Shown: in pieces, positions 45,250 through 58,200 of the stretch
Position numbering within the stretch: position 1 is the stretch's first letter
Layout of the letters: every line of letters begins with the position of its first letter
Source: Sepiola atlantica
Taxonomy: Eukaryota; Mollusca; Cephalopoda; Sepiida; Sepiolidae
Assembly (NCBI GenBank): GCA_963556195.1
Contig: OY744533.1
Span: forward strand, 43,211,937 to 43,275,936
DNA: 64,000 nucleotides
Reading direction: 5' to 3'
Program-made: the position numbers and the translations under genes
The notes under the pieces: model-generated
The model's input: the letters and a program-made list of their open reading frames with translations, nothing else
Told to the model about the DNA's origin: nothing
Database searches by the model: none

Positions 45250-47403
45250 AGGAATAAAAATTAAGTAATAAAAATTAAGGAATAAAAATTAAGTAATAAA
45301 AATTAATGAATAAAAATTTAGGAATACCAATTAAAGAATAAAAATTAAAGAATAAAAATTAAAGAATAAAAATTAAGTAATAACAATTAATGAACAAAAA
45401 TTAAGTAATAAAAATAAAGGAATAAAAATTAAGTAATGATAATTAAGGAATAAAAATTAAGGAATAAAAATTAAGGAATAAAAATGAAGTAATAAAAATT
45501 AAGGAATCAATATTAAAAAATAAAAATTAAGTAATAAAAATTATAGAATAAATTAATGAATAAAAATTAATGAATAAAAATAAAGTAATAAAAATTAAGG
45601 AATAAAAATAAATGAATGAAAATTAAGTAATAAAAATTAAGGAATTAAAATTAAGTAATAGAAATTAAGGAATAAAAATTAAGTAATAAAAATTAAGGAA
45701 TAACAATTAAGGAATATAAATTTAGTAATCATAATTAAGTAATAAAAATTAAGTAATAAAAATTAAATAATAATAATGAAGTAATTAACATTAAGAAATA
45801 AAAAGTAAGAAATAAAAATTAAGGAATAAAAGTTTAGTAATAAAAATTAAGGAATAAAAATTAAGGAATAAAAATTAAGTAATAAAAATTCAGGAATAAA
45901 AATTAAGGAATAAAAATAAAGGAATACAAATTAAGGAATAAAAGTTAAGTAATAAAAATTAAGAGATATAAATTAAGGAATGAAAATTAAGCAATAAAAA
46001 TTAAGGAATAAATATAAAGGAATAAAAATTTAGTAATAAAAATTAAGGAATAAGAATATACGAATAAAAATTAAGGAATAAAAATTAACGAATAAAAATT
46101 AAGGAATAAAAATAAAGGAATAAAAATTAAGGAATAAAAATTAAGGAATGAAAATTAAGTAATAAAAATTAAGTAATAAAAATTATGGAATAAAAATTAA
46201 GGAATAAAAATTAAGTAATAAAAATTAAGGAATAAAATTTAGTAATACAAAATTAAGTTATAAAAATTAAGTAATAAAAATTAAATAATAAAAATAAGGA
46301 AATAAAAATGAAGGAATAAAAATTAAGGAATAACAATTAAGTAATAAAAATTAAGGAATAAAAATTAAGTAATAAAAATTAAGGAATAAAATTTAGTAAT
46401 ACAAAATTAAGTTATAAAAATTAAGTAATAAAAATTAAATAATAAAAATTAAGAAATAAAAATTAAGGAATAAAAATTAAGGAATAACAATTAAGTAATA
46501 AAAATTAAGGAATAAAAATTAGGTAATAAAATTTAAGTAATAAAAATTAAGGAATGAAAAGTAAGTAATAAAAATTAAGGAATAAAAATTTAAGAATAAA
46601 AATTAAAGAAATACAAATTAAGGAATAAAAATTAAGGAATAAAAATTTAGGAATATAAATTAAGGAATAACAATTAAGTAATCAAAATTTAGGAATAAAA
46701 GTTAAGTAATAAAAATTAAGGAATAAAAATTACGTAATCCAAATTCAGTAATAAAATTAAGTAATAAAAATTAAATAATAATAATTAAGGAAAAAAAATT
46801 AAGGAATAAAAATTAAACAATAAAAATTAAGTAATAAAAATTAAGGAATAAAGATTAAGGAATAAAAATTAATAAATAAAAATTAAGGAATACAAATTAA
46901 AGAAATAAAAATTAAGGAATAAAAATTCAGGAATAAAAATTAAGGAATAAAAATAAAGGAATACAAATTAAGGAATAAAAATAAAGGAATACAAATTAAT
47001 GGAATAAAAATAAAGTAATAAAAATTAAAGAAATAAAAATTAAGGAAGATGAAATAAGGAAGAAAAATTAAGGAAGTAAAAATTTAGGAATACAAATGAA
47101 GTAATAAAAATTTATTAATAAAAATTAAGGAATAAAAATTAAGTAATAAAAATTAAGGAATAAAAATTTAGGTATAAAAATTAAGGAATAAAAATTAAGT
47201 AATAAAAATTATGGAATAAAAATTAAGTAATAAAAATGATTGAATAAATATTAAGTAATAAAAATGAAGTAATAAAAATTAAGGAATAAATATTAAGTAA
47301 TAAAAATTAAGGAATAAAAATTAAGGAATAAAAATTAAGGAATAAATATTAAGTAAGAAAATTAAGGAATAGAAATTAAGGAATGAGAATTAAGGAATAA
47401 AAA
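45250..47403 (+). repeat. 2,143-bp segmental duplication within the satellite, copy B
   Basis: Second copy. Identity ends at 47403/45260, where copy B has six A residues against five. An 11-bp shared junction (GGAATAAAAA context) is consistent with unequal exchange between satellite units, or with an assembly duplication. Confidence 0.88.
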
Positions 47404-48640
47404 ATTATGGAATTAAAATTAAGTAATCTAAATTATGGTATAAAAATTAAGGAATAAAAATTAAGTAATAAAAATTAAGTAATAAAAATTAAGGAATACA
47501 AATTAAGTAATAAAAATTAAGGAATGAAATTTAAGGATTAAAAAGTAAGGAATAAAAATTTAGGAATAAAAATTAAGGAATAAAAATCAAGTAATCAAAA
47601 TTTAGTAATAAAAATTAAGTAATAAAAATTAAATAATAATAATTAAGAAATAAAAATTAAGGAATATAAATTAAGGAAGAAAAATTAAAGAAGGAAAATG
47701 CAGGAATACAAATGAAGTAATAAAAATTAATTAATAAAAATTAAGGAATAAAAATTAAGGAATAAAAATTAAGGAATACAAATTAAGGACTAAATATTAA
47801 GTAAAAAAATTAAGGAATAAAAATTAAGGAATAAAAATTAAGGAATAAAAAGTAAAGAATAAAAATTTAAGAATAAAAATTAAGGAATAAAAATTAAGTA
47901 ATAAAAATTATGGAATAAAAATTAAGGAATAAAAATTCAGGAATTAAAATTTAGTAATAAAAATTAAGGAATAAAAATTAAGGAATACAAATTAAGTAAT
48001 AAAAATTAAGGAATAAAGATTAAGGAATAAAAATTAAGGAATAAAAAGTAAGGAATACAAATTAAGGAATAAAAAGTAAGGAATAAAAATTTAGGAATAA
48101 AAATTAAGTAATAAAAATTAATGAATAATAATTAAGGAATACAAATTAAGGAATAAAAATTAAGGAATAAAGATTAAAGAATAAAAATTAAGGAATAAAA
48201 ATTAAGGAATAAAGCTTAAGGAATAAAAATTAAGGAATAAAAATAAAGTAATAAACATTAAGTAATAAAAATTAAGGAATAAAAATTAAGGAATAAAAAT
48301 TAAGGAATAAAAATAAAGTAATAAAAATAAAGTAATAAAAATTAAGGAATAAAGATTAAGGAATAAAAATTAATGAATAAAAATTATTGAATACAAATTA
48401 AGGAATAAAAATTAAGGAATAAAAATTTAGGAATAAAAATTAAGTAATAAAAATTAAGGAATAATAATTAAGGAATACAAAATTAGGAATAAAAATTAAG
48501 GAATAAAGATTAAAGATTAAAAAGATAGTAATAAAAATTAAGGAATAAAAATTAAGGAATAAAAATTAAGGAATAAAAATAAAGTAATAAAAATTAAGGA
48601 ATAAAAATTAAGGAATAAAAATTAAGGAATAATTATTAAA

Positions 48641-50350
<1,710 letters not shown>

Positions 50351-50356
50351 AAGAAC

Positions 50357-50805
50357 CTAAATTAACATTAAGAGAAAAGAACAGAAGTTTTTAAGTGACC
50401 AAATAATAATTTTAAACAATTGCCATTTGAGTTTGAAGCCAATATTTTTATCTTTAAGATCACAAATATGAGAAGCCAGAGCTGTGTATTTGGAAAAGTG
50501 CCCGTTATTAAATGTATAAATGTGTCTAGAGATTCTATTTTTCAGTAAGTCTGTTGTTGAACCCATATAAACAGTTTCATTTGTATGAGAGTTTATTGTA
50601 GTAGGTCTGTTATTGTTATTTATTTAATTGATATCCAAGATAATACTATCCTTACTATTAGTAACACCTTCATTAGCATTATAGTTATCATTACTACGAT
50701 TGTCCTGAACATTGCTATGTATTACAGTACATTTGTAAATCACACTCTCTATTTACAGGAGCCATTCAACGGGCAAAAATATCTATCTATGCAATTACAT
50801 TGAGG
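50357..50805 (-). pseudogene. GIY-YIG endonuclease fragment of a second PLE lineage
   Basis: From 50805 downward the minus strand reads RYFCPLNGSCK, then a decayed VIYKC stretch. After a shift it reads ETVYMGSTTDLLKNRISRH (about 50585-50530), then IYTFNNGHFSKYTALASHIC and DLKDKNIGFKLKWQLFK. Here Y-M-G replaces YIG. The order CPLxGxC, VIYKAxV, YIGxT, FKxRxxxH, NxTELSKYIWxLKDxxI, xxWxI is that of the endonuclease module found in another group of Penelope-like proteins. It differs from the module at 12.8 kb, which has VPCNDC and HALEHGHAF. RT is absent. Confidence 0.75.
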
Positions 50806-51340
50806 GTTAAAAGGAACTAGGTTATTTTTTTACTATATTTATTTCCGTCGCGTTACACAAAAGTTAGCAAGTTAAAAACTGCCGGGCGAATCCATTTCAC
50901 GTATTTATGGTAATTAAGAAAGCAAATAACAAGCAGACAACCCCCGCCTTCAATCTATTTCCATAATGAGACGTTCCCTTTTTTCTTCTTTCCGCTTTCT
51001 ATGCCGATTTATACTTTTTTCTTTCTTTTTTTTATTTTCTTGAACTTTCCTGATTTAGACGTTTTCTTTCCCTCTTTCTTTTTTCTTTTTTTAACTTCAC
51101 CAATTCAGACTTTAATTTATGTGAACATGAATATTAGTGCGAACACTGGCGAAGCATATTTTCCCCGTCACTTTTGACTTGTGGGTTAATACCGAATGAA
51201 CAAAATGACGAACTTGTTTTGTTGATCGTTTCCGTTCGGTGAGTTTGAAATCTCAAAACTGTCGATTAGAAAGCAAATATGACTGGAATTAAAGTTTAAA
51301 GGCAAATTTCAGTTTTATTTATGCGTGTCGCAGCACAATA
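50806..51340. other. Spacer with pyrimidine-rich patch
   Basis: T/C-rich 50995-51100. No feature. Confidence 0.4.
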
Positions 51341-51359
51341 AATGTTCTATTGACGTATC

Positions 51360-51480
51360 GACTCTTGATTGGATAAAATCTCCAATTAGCAATTAGTAGT
51401 TTCTTACGGCCAATCAAAGAATTGCAGCGCGCAGTATAAAACTCAAAATACAGCGTTTTTCTTCTTCTTTCAGAGAGAAC
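51360..51480 (+). promoter_or_regulatory. CCAAT/TATA promoter-like sequence
   Basis: An inverted CCAAT (GATTGG, 51366-51371), a direct CCAAT in GGCCAATCAAAG (51409-51420), then GCGCGCAGTATAAAACTC with TATAAAA at 51433-51439. Direct CCAAT to TATA spacing is about 22 bp; transcription would start near 51465. This is a canonical RNA polymerase II layout, similar to histone promoters. No coding region follows: the first ATG gives only a dozen codons. Confidence 0.4.
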
Positions 51481-52560
51481 ACATCTGCATGGGTCATAAT
51501 CCTGGCTCGCCCTTTTGGAGGTGAAGGCCCTCAACAGACGAACGGAAGACTTTCTATGGACTACTAAACACAACGCCCGGTAAAGTACTCACACGCCGCT
51601 CAACGAACGAACATGTACACAAGTACATAGACGCACAAATTCTCTCACTAACAAAAACAGGCACGCACCCACACACAGACACACACAGACACACACATCT
51701 TCCTGCCTATTCATTTACACACACGTAAACTTATACAGCACTAGCTTAAAGAAACATGTATACTTAATTTATCCTTAAACACAAAACAACCTTTTCTTCA
51801 AAACGTTCCTTGGACGCTTTGAACTCTCATTCATTGAATACAATTAATTGTGTACGGTGAGACTGTCATTCTTTCATCTGATAATATCTTGTCCACTTCA
51901 GCCTTAACAACAAAAAACACAAACCCTCGAACGCGCCCATGTCTTAGAAAAAAATCCAGGTTTCTTAGTCCATTTATTTACACATCCAATGAATAACATA
52001 AGTATCGGTCGTCAATTAAAATTGTCTCTTTAAAATACCAGCACGCTTGATGCTTTGTAGTTCAACAACCATAATTTGATTTCATAATCGCAAAGACAAC
52101 ATCGCAAATAAGAACCATAATACGGACGTTAAAAAAAGTTTTTTCATGTTTCTAAAAAATATGACGCAATACTAGTAAACTCTGATGATGGATATTATTC
52201 TGAAAAATTTAAGATTAAAGTAAAAAAAATAATAATAATAAAATCTTGCATTGAAAAGAGCTTCTATTTTCAAATTTAGTATTATTTTTTGCTTTAAGTT
52301 TTGGAAAAAGTTGATTCAAGGAATAATGTGTTTATTTTGTTGCCTTTTCATTTATTGTCGTCTGCTTCACAAAAGTAATTTTGACATTATTTTCGTATTT
52401 ATTTTACTTATGGAGAAATTGTAGCCGGAGCAGTAGCACAGATGAAATAGACAAAGGTGAGTTGTCGAGTGTATCACATCTCCTGTTGTGAGTAAGTAGG
52501 TATATTAAAAAGCGTGATGAACGTGACAACCAAAAAGAGAATAACATGTGAAACAGGAAG
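51481..52560. other. Spacer, includes (CACA)-rich stretch
   Basis: CACACAGACACACACAGACA near 51668-51700. No gene or repeat recognised. Confidence 0.4.
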
Positions 52561-53000
52561 TTTCTAGCCGAGTAGAGATCACAAAGGCTACCAGTGAACT
52601 AGCGGCCCAACGATCGTATATCGAGCCTATAACAACATCTGAGGAAGAGAGTAGACAGCATCTGTGGACCAGATGATGACGCCCCTCCTACTGACATGGG
52701 AATCCCCCTGATTCTGAAACTCTCCCTCCTGGCTCAGAAGCACCTTGTATCCGGTAGAGGAAACTCAATTGTCTGAGAACAGGAATGTGGCGATCAAAAG
52801 TTGCTATGACCAGATGGGGCTACAAAATGGACCCAACCATCTGTGAATGTGGAGAAGAGGGCCATACGATGCAGCACTGCTTTGTCTTCCCCCTACTGCT
52901 AAATCAGTGAAGCTTGAAAGATCTTGCAAAGTACAACAATAATTCAAAGGACTGCGTAAAAAGTGGGAAACTGTCGTATGACCATATGCTTCAAAGAGAC
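52561..53000 (+). pseudogene. LINE polyprotein C-terminal fragment with Cys/His motif
   Basis: The plus frame reads LRTGMWRSKVAMTRWGYKMD then PTICECGEEGHTMQHCFV (about 52771-52886), then SLKDLAKYNNN after a stop. This is the C-terminal module of many animal LINE polyproteins: LRTGxGRxxxxxxxWGxxxxxxCxCGxxxQTMxHxxxxCP. The upstream stretch (52600-52770) is probably the preceding spacer in other frames. No RT core. Confidence 0.7.
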
Positions 53001-53102
53001 ACAAAGAAAAAGAATAAAGGCTGTTTTTATTTCAAGGAAATAAAATATGTCTTTAGGAAAGTGCTGCTGTTGTTGATGATGGTGATGATGATTGATGATG
53101 GT

Positions 53103-53184
53103 GAAGAAGAAGAAGAAGAAGAAGAAGAAGAAGAAGAAGAAGAAGAAGAAGAAGAAGAAGAAGAAGAAGAAGAAGAAGAAGAAG
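53103..53184 (+). repeat. (GAA)n microsatellite
   Basis: About 27 GAA units, purine on one strand, at the 3' side of the LINE fragment. The poly-Glu/Phe frames are artefacts. Confidence 0.97.
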
Positions 53185-53560
53185 GCAGGAGCAGAAAGAT
53201 AAATAAATAACATTAAACATCAAAAAAATAAATTAAAACAATTTCAATCGTCTACGCGAAACGTGGACAACACAAGTCGACCGGGAAAAAAGAGCCGGTG
53301 TAGACAAATAAAGAAGGGCCACAACTCCAAGTTTTACCATTTTTAAGGCAAAATAATAGTTTGTTTGTTTTTTCTTGTTTTTGACTGCCGACGTGTACCT
53401 ATTTGTTAGTCCTGTTTCTTACTGGAATATGTTCCTCTTTTTCTTAAATTAAAATAATGACAAAACCTGGAGCTATGCCCTCACCAGACCTATTTATATC
53501 GGCCATTTCATCCTCCCGATCAACCTTCCTCTTTCCGTACTTCACGCAGATCAAACTTTC
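53185..53560. other. Spacer with no recognisable gene
   Basis: Nothing recognised. Confidence 0.4.
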
Positions 53561-53564
53561 TGTT

Positions 53565-53695
53565 TTTAAAGTTTTATACTATTTTCCTTTTTAAAGTTTT
53601 ATACTATTTTCCTTTTTAAAGTTTTATACTATTTTCCTTTTTGAAGTTTTATACTATTTTCCTTTTTAAAGTTTTATACTATTTTCCTTTTTGAA
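53565..53695 (+). repeat. 25-bp tandem repeat, five copies
   Basis: Unit AAAGTTTTATACTATTTTCC plus TTTTT at 25-bp spacing (GTTTTATACT at 53571, 53596, 53621, 53646, 53671). Two copies have GAAG for AAAG. Confidence 0.95.
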
Positions 53696-53787
53696 GCAAT
53701 GAAGCACAGCCGACACGCACCTCGTTTCAAATAAAATGTGACCGCAAATTCATTGCCTGAATTGGAATCATCCATTCTAATAATCTA

Positions 53788-53895
53788 TTCGGCTCTTTTG
53801 AAGTTTCGCGTTCTCACGACCTTATTCTGAATTTGTGGCCGAAGGCCGACATCAAAAGACTGTCTCTCCTGCACCAAGTGGTCATAAACAACGTT
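53788..53895 (+). repeat. Inverted repeat, left arm
   Basis: TTTTGAAGTTTCGCGTTC, then GAATTTGTGGCCGAAGGCCG, ACATCAAAAGACTGTCTCTC and CTGCACCAAGTGGTCA. It matches the reverse complement of 55990-56098 at roughly three-quarters of positions by eye. Confidence 0.75.
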
Positions 53896-54341
53896 GTAAG
53901 TATAATTTAGACGTCTGTCTGTCCGTAAGTCACAATTTTTAAAACCTAATAAATACATTGCGAAATAATGGATTTAGCTAATCTAATATTCCAATCTAAT
54001 CTAATCTAAATCTTAATAAATGCGAATCTTCCCTAAGTGTATTAACATCAAAACCTTTAAACTTTAATATAATGATACACTATATATAGTAATCTCTAAA
54101 CTCGCTTTTGCATATTTATTTTCTTTTTAAGTTTCTAATAAATTGGTATTCTGTAATATACATTCATAATTGATATTGTCAAATTTTATTAAATATTTAC
54201 ATTTTCCTCGATTGTAATATTATTATAATTATTAATACAATTAATTAAAGAGGTGTATTTAAAAAAAACGACAGCTTTTTTAAAACATTTTTAAACTTTC
54301 AGGTTCAAGGGAGATAATTACATTCAAATTTACATTAAAAT

Positions 54342-54376
54342 TAGAACAGATACTACACTTTGATCATAGCCAAAAA
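54342..54376 (-). repeat. U2 snRNA-like fragment
   Basis: The reverse complement reads TTTTGGCTATGATCAAAGTG then TAGTATCTGTTCT: one of the closest U2 matches here. No SINE body follows. The next repeat units carry the same GTAGTATC core on the opposite strand. Confidence 0.72.
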
Positions 54377-54384
54377 TATTATTG

Positions 54385-55910
54385 TTTTATGACTAGACAT
54401 TTTTGAATGAATGAAAAAAAAAACTCGATTCTGTCGGAATTTATAAGTGTTATATCGGTTCTGTTGTCATAAACCGTCCTCTCCGGAATAACCTCCTCCG
54501 TTTTGAAGGGTGTGTGGAGAATCATCCTTTATATTTAAAACTTAAAAAAAAACTTTTCAAATTACTAAATAGTTAAAATTAAAAACTGAACGGATAAAAT
54601 AGGCGTTTCTGTTCGGCGTTTAATTGTACTATAGGGATATATTTAATATAGATATTAAATCTTGCTTATTTTGTTTGATTTTCGCACACATTTTGGATGA
54701 AATTTATTAATTAGTCTTAAAATATATTTTTATCTCACAATAATATTCTACTCTTTTTTAAAGACCTGAAAATCGAACTTTAACGCTGGTGGCCATGTTG
54801 TAATTTCCTATTAATTTCTTTCGCGCTTGACATTTATAAAAAGGAAATACGTTTTACTTTTATTTAAAAAATTGTGGTGTCTGCGTTTATTTTCACATCT
54901 ATTAAAAGGAAAAGGGTTATACTTTATTTCATTTATATAAATATTATGGAGTCTGCGTTCGCGATTTACATACATAAATAAGGTACTTTATTAAATTATT
55001 TTTTGTGGTTAAGCATTTTTAAATAATACAAAACTCGATTTAATCGGGATATCTTTTAATGGAGGTGAATACTGTAGTATCCGTTCTGTTGTCATAAGAC
55101 TGTCCTTCCAGGAATTATCTCCACCGTTTTTAAGGGGGCGTATGTGGGGGAGGGAATCAACCCAGAATTTTTTTAAATCTATTTAATCGGAATATCTTTT
55201 AATGGGGGTGAATAGTGTAGTATCGGTTATGTTGCCATAAGACCACCCTCGCAAGAATTACCTCCTCTTGGGGCGGGGGGGGGGTAGTGTTCGTTCGTCA
55301 TGATACGATCCTCTAAGTCAGGGGTCATTTTAGTATATGTTCGTTCACCATAATACTAGCTAAGGAAGAACGATGACTCAAGTTTATAAACATGTCTTTT
55401 TTAACTAGAAAATTATGAAAGAATTTATCGTTCTTCCTTTGCTAGGTAATTTCTTTTTGTTTGCGACTATATTTTTCCGGTGAACTTTCATTTAGGCGTT
55501 TCATGTGGCCGATAAAAATTGCTATTGTTTTTAATGTTATCTAAGTGAATAAATGCGAAAGTTTTTTCGACTACATTAACATTAACACGGCTTATACTTG
55601 TTAAATTCTGTGTAGTATATTTTAATTCGTCATGATACATTCCTCCCAGGCATTACCTCCTCTTTAGGGGTATAGTATAAGTTCGTTTCTCACGATACCA
55701 TCCTCTCAGGAGTAGATTCTTTTTTGTAGCGGGTAGTGTACTCTCTATTCTGTTGTCATGATATCATGCTCCCAGCCACTAACTACTTGTTTTAGGGGGG
55801 GGAGGGGATCGTGTGTTCGTCATGATAGCATACTCTTTGTGCATGCGTCATCCTTTAGGGTCAGTGTATGTAGATATCATCCTCTCAGCCTAACAAAAAT
55901 ATGCGATCAG
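54385..55910 (+). repeat. U2-like-motif tandem units (plus orientation)
   Basis: Starts with TTTTATGACTAGACATTTTTG (shared with 31.63 kb). Units then recur at about 54448, 55070, 55212, 55290, 55620, 55690 and 55745. Each unit has ACTCGATTTAATCGGGATAT, GTGTAGTATCGGTTxTGTTG, CATAAGACCxTCCTC and AATTACCTCCTC, and then a G-rich stretch. Units are interrupted by A/T-rich spacers. A frame at 55758-55964 is incidental. Confidence 0.7.
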
Positions 55911-55989
55911 GGAGAGCATATATTTGCTATTTTGAATAAATTAGAATTATATCTCTTTCTCTGAAAAAGATTTTATGTGACTTTTTTGT

Positions 55990-56098
55990 GTGTGTCAATT
56001 GTGACCGCTTGGTGAAGGAGAGGCAGTCTTTTGGTGTCAGCCTACGACCACGAATTCGGATGAGGGGCGTGGCAGTGTGAAACTTCAAAATAGCCATG
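55990..56098 (-). repeat. Inverted repeat, right arm
   Basis: Reverse complement of the arm at 53788-53895. Key words on the minus strand are TTTTGAAGTTTCACAC, GAATTCGTGGTCGTAGGCTG, ACACCAAAAGACTGCCTCTC and CTTCACCAAGCGGTCA. Confidence 0.75.
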
Positions 56099-56099
56099 T

Positions 56100-56535
56100 A
56101 TTCTTTTCTTTGTTAATTTTCTGTTCATCCTGATAAATCTTCCAACGAAAATGGTTTGAATCGAGTGAATAAAACGTTGTTGTAAGTAAAACCTGAAAAT
56201 TCGGATTCAAGGGGGAACAACTCTTATTATTCGATGTAATGCGGATTGTGTCAGATTCGTTGTACTGATGATTTTTATAGCATCATTTTTAATAATAAAA
56301 TAGGAATACATTTTAATAAGGAAATTATGTGTTACTGATAGACAGGGAATTTGATTTTATAAATCCTTAAATTAAAAATCCTTGAGTAATTAATAAGACT
56401 TCGAGCAAAATTAAACAGGGGAAGCAATTCTTTAAACTTTAATACGAGTAACCTCCCATTTACGTTATGTTTTTAAACTGGACTAAAGAACTATAGAGTA
56501 TATTAAAGCTGTTGCTCCGAATATGGCTGCCAACT
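56100..56535. other. A/T-rich spacer
   Basis: No feature recognised. Confidence 0.4.
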
Positions 56536-56537
56536 TT

Positions 56538-57115
56538 TATCGACTAGTTTTCTCTATTTTTTGCAGCGGTGACAGGGCAAATTAATCCACCGTGCAAATT
56601 TGTGCAAATTTGTGCAAATATTAATTTGTTGTCTGACTTTTGCGGATTTCTCTTCCTTTTTTTACTTTTTTTGCAAATATTAATTTGTTTTCTGATTTTT
56701 TGCGGATTATTTTGCAAATAAATATTAATTTGTTTTCACAAATATTAATTTGTTACCATACGGACTTAAGGTTAGTGGTAGGGTTAAAGTATGTTTTGTT
56801 TTGCAAGAAACAAATAATACAATCAAACAGTGTTTATTGAAAATGAAATTGAAATATAAAATTAATGAAATTGACTTATAAAATTAAACCTTTTAATAAT
56901 GGCGTATCCGAACGAAATGCCAACGAAATTTTCTTTTATACAACGGCGACAGGGAAATTCCTGAAGATGGCTTTTGAAGTTAAAAATCAGAAAACAAAAT
57001 AATTTTTTTAAAAATTAAAATTAAAAATAAGGAAATCAGCAAACATCAGACAAAAAACTAATGGGTAGTTAATTTTCCTTGTCACCGCTTAGAAAATAGT
57101 CGATCAAATTGTGCA
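56538..57115. mobile_element. MITE-like element with imperfect terminal inverted repeats
   Basis: The left end reads TCGACTAGTTTTCTC, GCAGCGGTGACAGGGC and AAATTAA. The right end (reverse complement of 57078-57113) reads TCGACTATTTTCTAAGCGGT then GACAAGGAAAATTAA. A TTTTCTGATTTTT word also recurs inverted inside (56690 and about 56990). About 580 bp, no coding sequence. Superfamily not assignable without clear target-site duplication. Confidence 0.55.
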
Positions 57116-57179
57116 GTTAGTTTATGAGCTAACCTCTTCAAGATTGTCGAAATATACAATAGCACAGGAGTATAAAAAA

Positions 57180-57340
57180 AATATATCCTGTTAAATGTTT
57201 TAAGAATAAAATCATGGCGATAACCCAATCTTTAGAAAAAACAAATAAATGTATTGTTTGAATAGTCAATCAAATTTTATCAAGCAACTATAATTTCTCT
57301 GCTTCGACTCTAGTTGTAGCATGTTACGATACTAGAATTG
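57180..57340. other. A/T-rich spacer
   Basis: No feature recognised. Confidence 0.4.
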
Positions 57341-57374
57341 TTATCGGAGCTAAGATGAGTGAGGAAGTTAAATG

Positions 57375-57465
57375 GCATAAACTTTCCAGTCTTTTCAACC
57401 CCGAGATTCGAACCCCGGACATCAGTAACTACCCATCATGAGCTAACTTGCCAGCTGCTGTTAAT
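57375..57465 (-). repeat. tRNA-derived SINE head
   Basis: The minus strand reads GCTGGCAAGTTAGCTCATGA then TGGGTAG (A box) and, 15 bp on, CGGGGTTCGAATCTCGGGGT (a near-perfect B box). No acceptor stem closure or CCA end, so a tRNA-derived repeat, not a tRNA gene. A second decayed copy of the A-box part, GAAGTTCGTTAGCTCAGAG-like, lies at about 57620-57645 (minus). Confidence 0.7.
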
Positions 57466-57659
57466 GAAATAAATATATATCACTTTTAAACGAATTTCTG
57501 TATTCATTTCTTTATTTTTTACGATAATGATAACCTAGAGAATTCAATTTTTTACAGAATTATCTTGTTTTTTTAGCTTATGTAGAAATTTGTTACTACC
57601 GTTCGTGACAGCCTGATTTCCTACACTCTGAGCTAACGAACTTGCTACTGTAATGGAAA

Positions 57660-58046
57660 GAAATTATATCGCCTTTTACGATATTGAGAACAGAGAATGT
57701 GTGGTGTACTGACACGCGATCCGAACGAACGCCAAAAAGCAAATGGCTGGAATTGCTACCCTTTTTCTTTCTCCGCTTCGTTGGGATACGCTCTCCTTTT
57801 CAATTCCAACAAACAAGGGAGTTTCACAAAAACGTCTTAACTCAATATTTTCAAACCAATGAATATCGTTTCAAAGCCAAAATCTAACACGTCTATGTTA
57901 AATTGGCAAGCCGACGCGAACTTAAAAACTCCAATAAGAACGAGGAAATTAACAGCTAAAAGACAGAGAGATTCAACCCGGCAGACCTCGCATCTGATGA
58001 TTTTTTCATATCACTCTTATATTACCATCAAAACGGGTTACTGTTA
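57660..58046. other. Spacer with no recognisable gene
   Basis: Short frames at 57684-57887 and 57859-58125 have no domain. Confidence 0.4.
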
Positions 58047-58200
58047 TCTATATATTAATACGATAGCGTGTGTGTTCGTGTGTCACGCTTACATCAAAAG
58101 CTCTGCGCATGCGTGCCGCACCTAGATTTGGAAAAGCATTCAAGTCACCTAATTTTCGTAATGTTTTTGTTATATCTACATATTTTGCCCCATAAGGCAT
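58047..58200 (+). mobile_element. Helitron-like 5' end
   Basis: A|TCTATATATTAATACGATAG followed by CGTGTGTGT, GTGTGTCACGCTTACATC, then TCTGCGCATGCGTGCC and CTAGATTTGG. This is the same opening as the element ending at 485 (minus). No 3' end identified downstream; the right limit is approximate. Confidence 0.55.

Larger units (their letters stand above)
39446..48640 (+). repeat. 9.2-kb satellite of a 14-bp A-rich unit
   Basis: Unit AATAAAAATTAAGG, alternating with AATAAAAATTAAGT, about 650 copies with point variants (CAAT, TTTAGG, TATAG). Strongly strand-asymmetric: the plus strand has long stretches with almost no C. Higher-order repeats include a block beginning AGTAACCAACAATTAAGTAA at about 40137, 41052 and 41412. 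No open frames, since the unit contains TAA in several frames. Confidence 0.97.

Noticed and set aside
52914..53213. Poly-Glu and poly-Phe frames
   Set aside because: They are the (GAA)n tract in either direction.
57375..57465. Possible tRNA gene
   Set aside because: A and B boxes are good, but I could not fold a complete cloverleaf with an acceptor stem; a SINE head is more likely.
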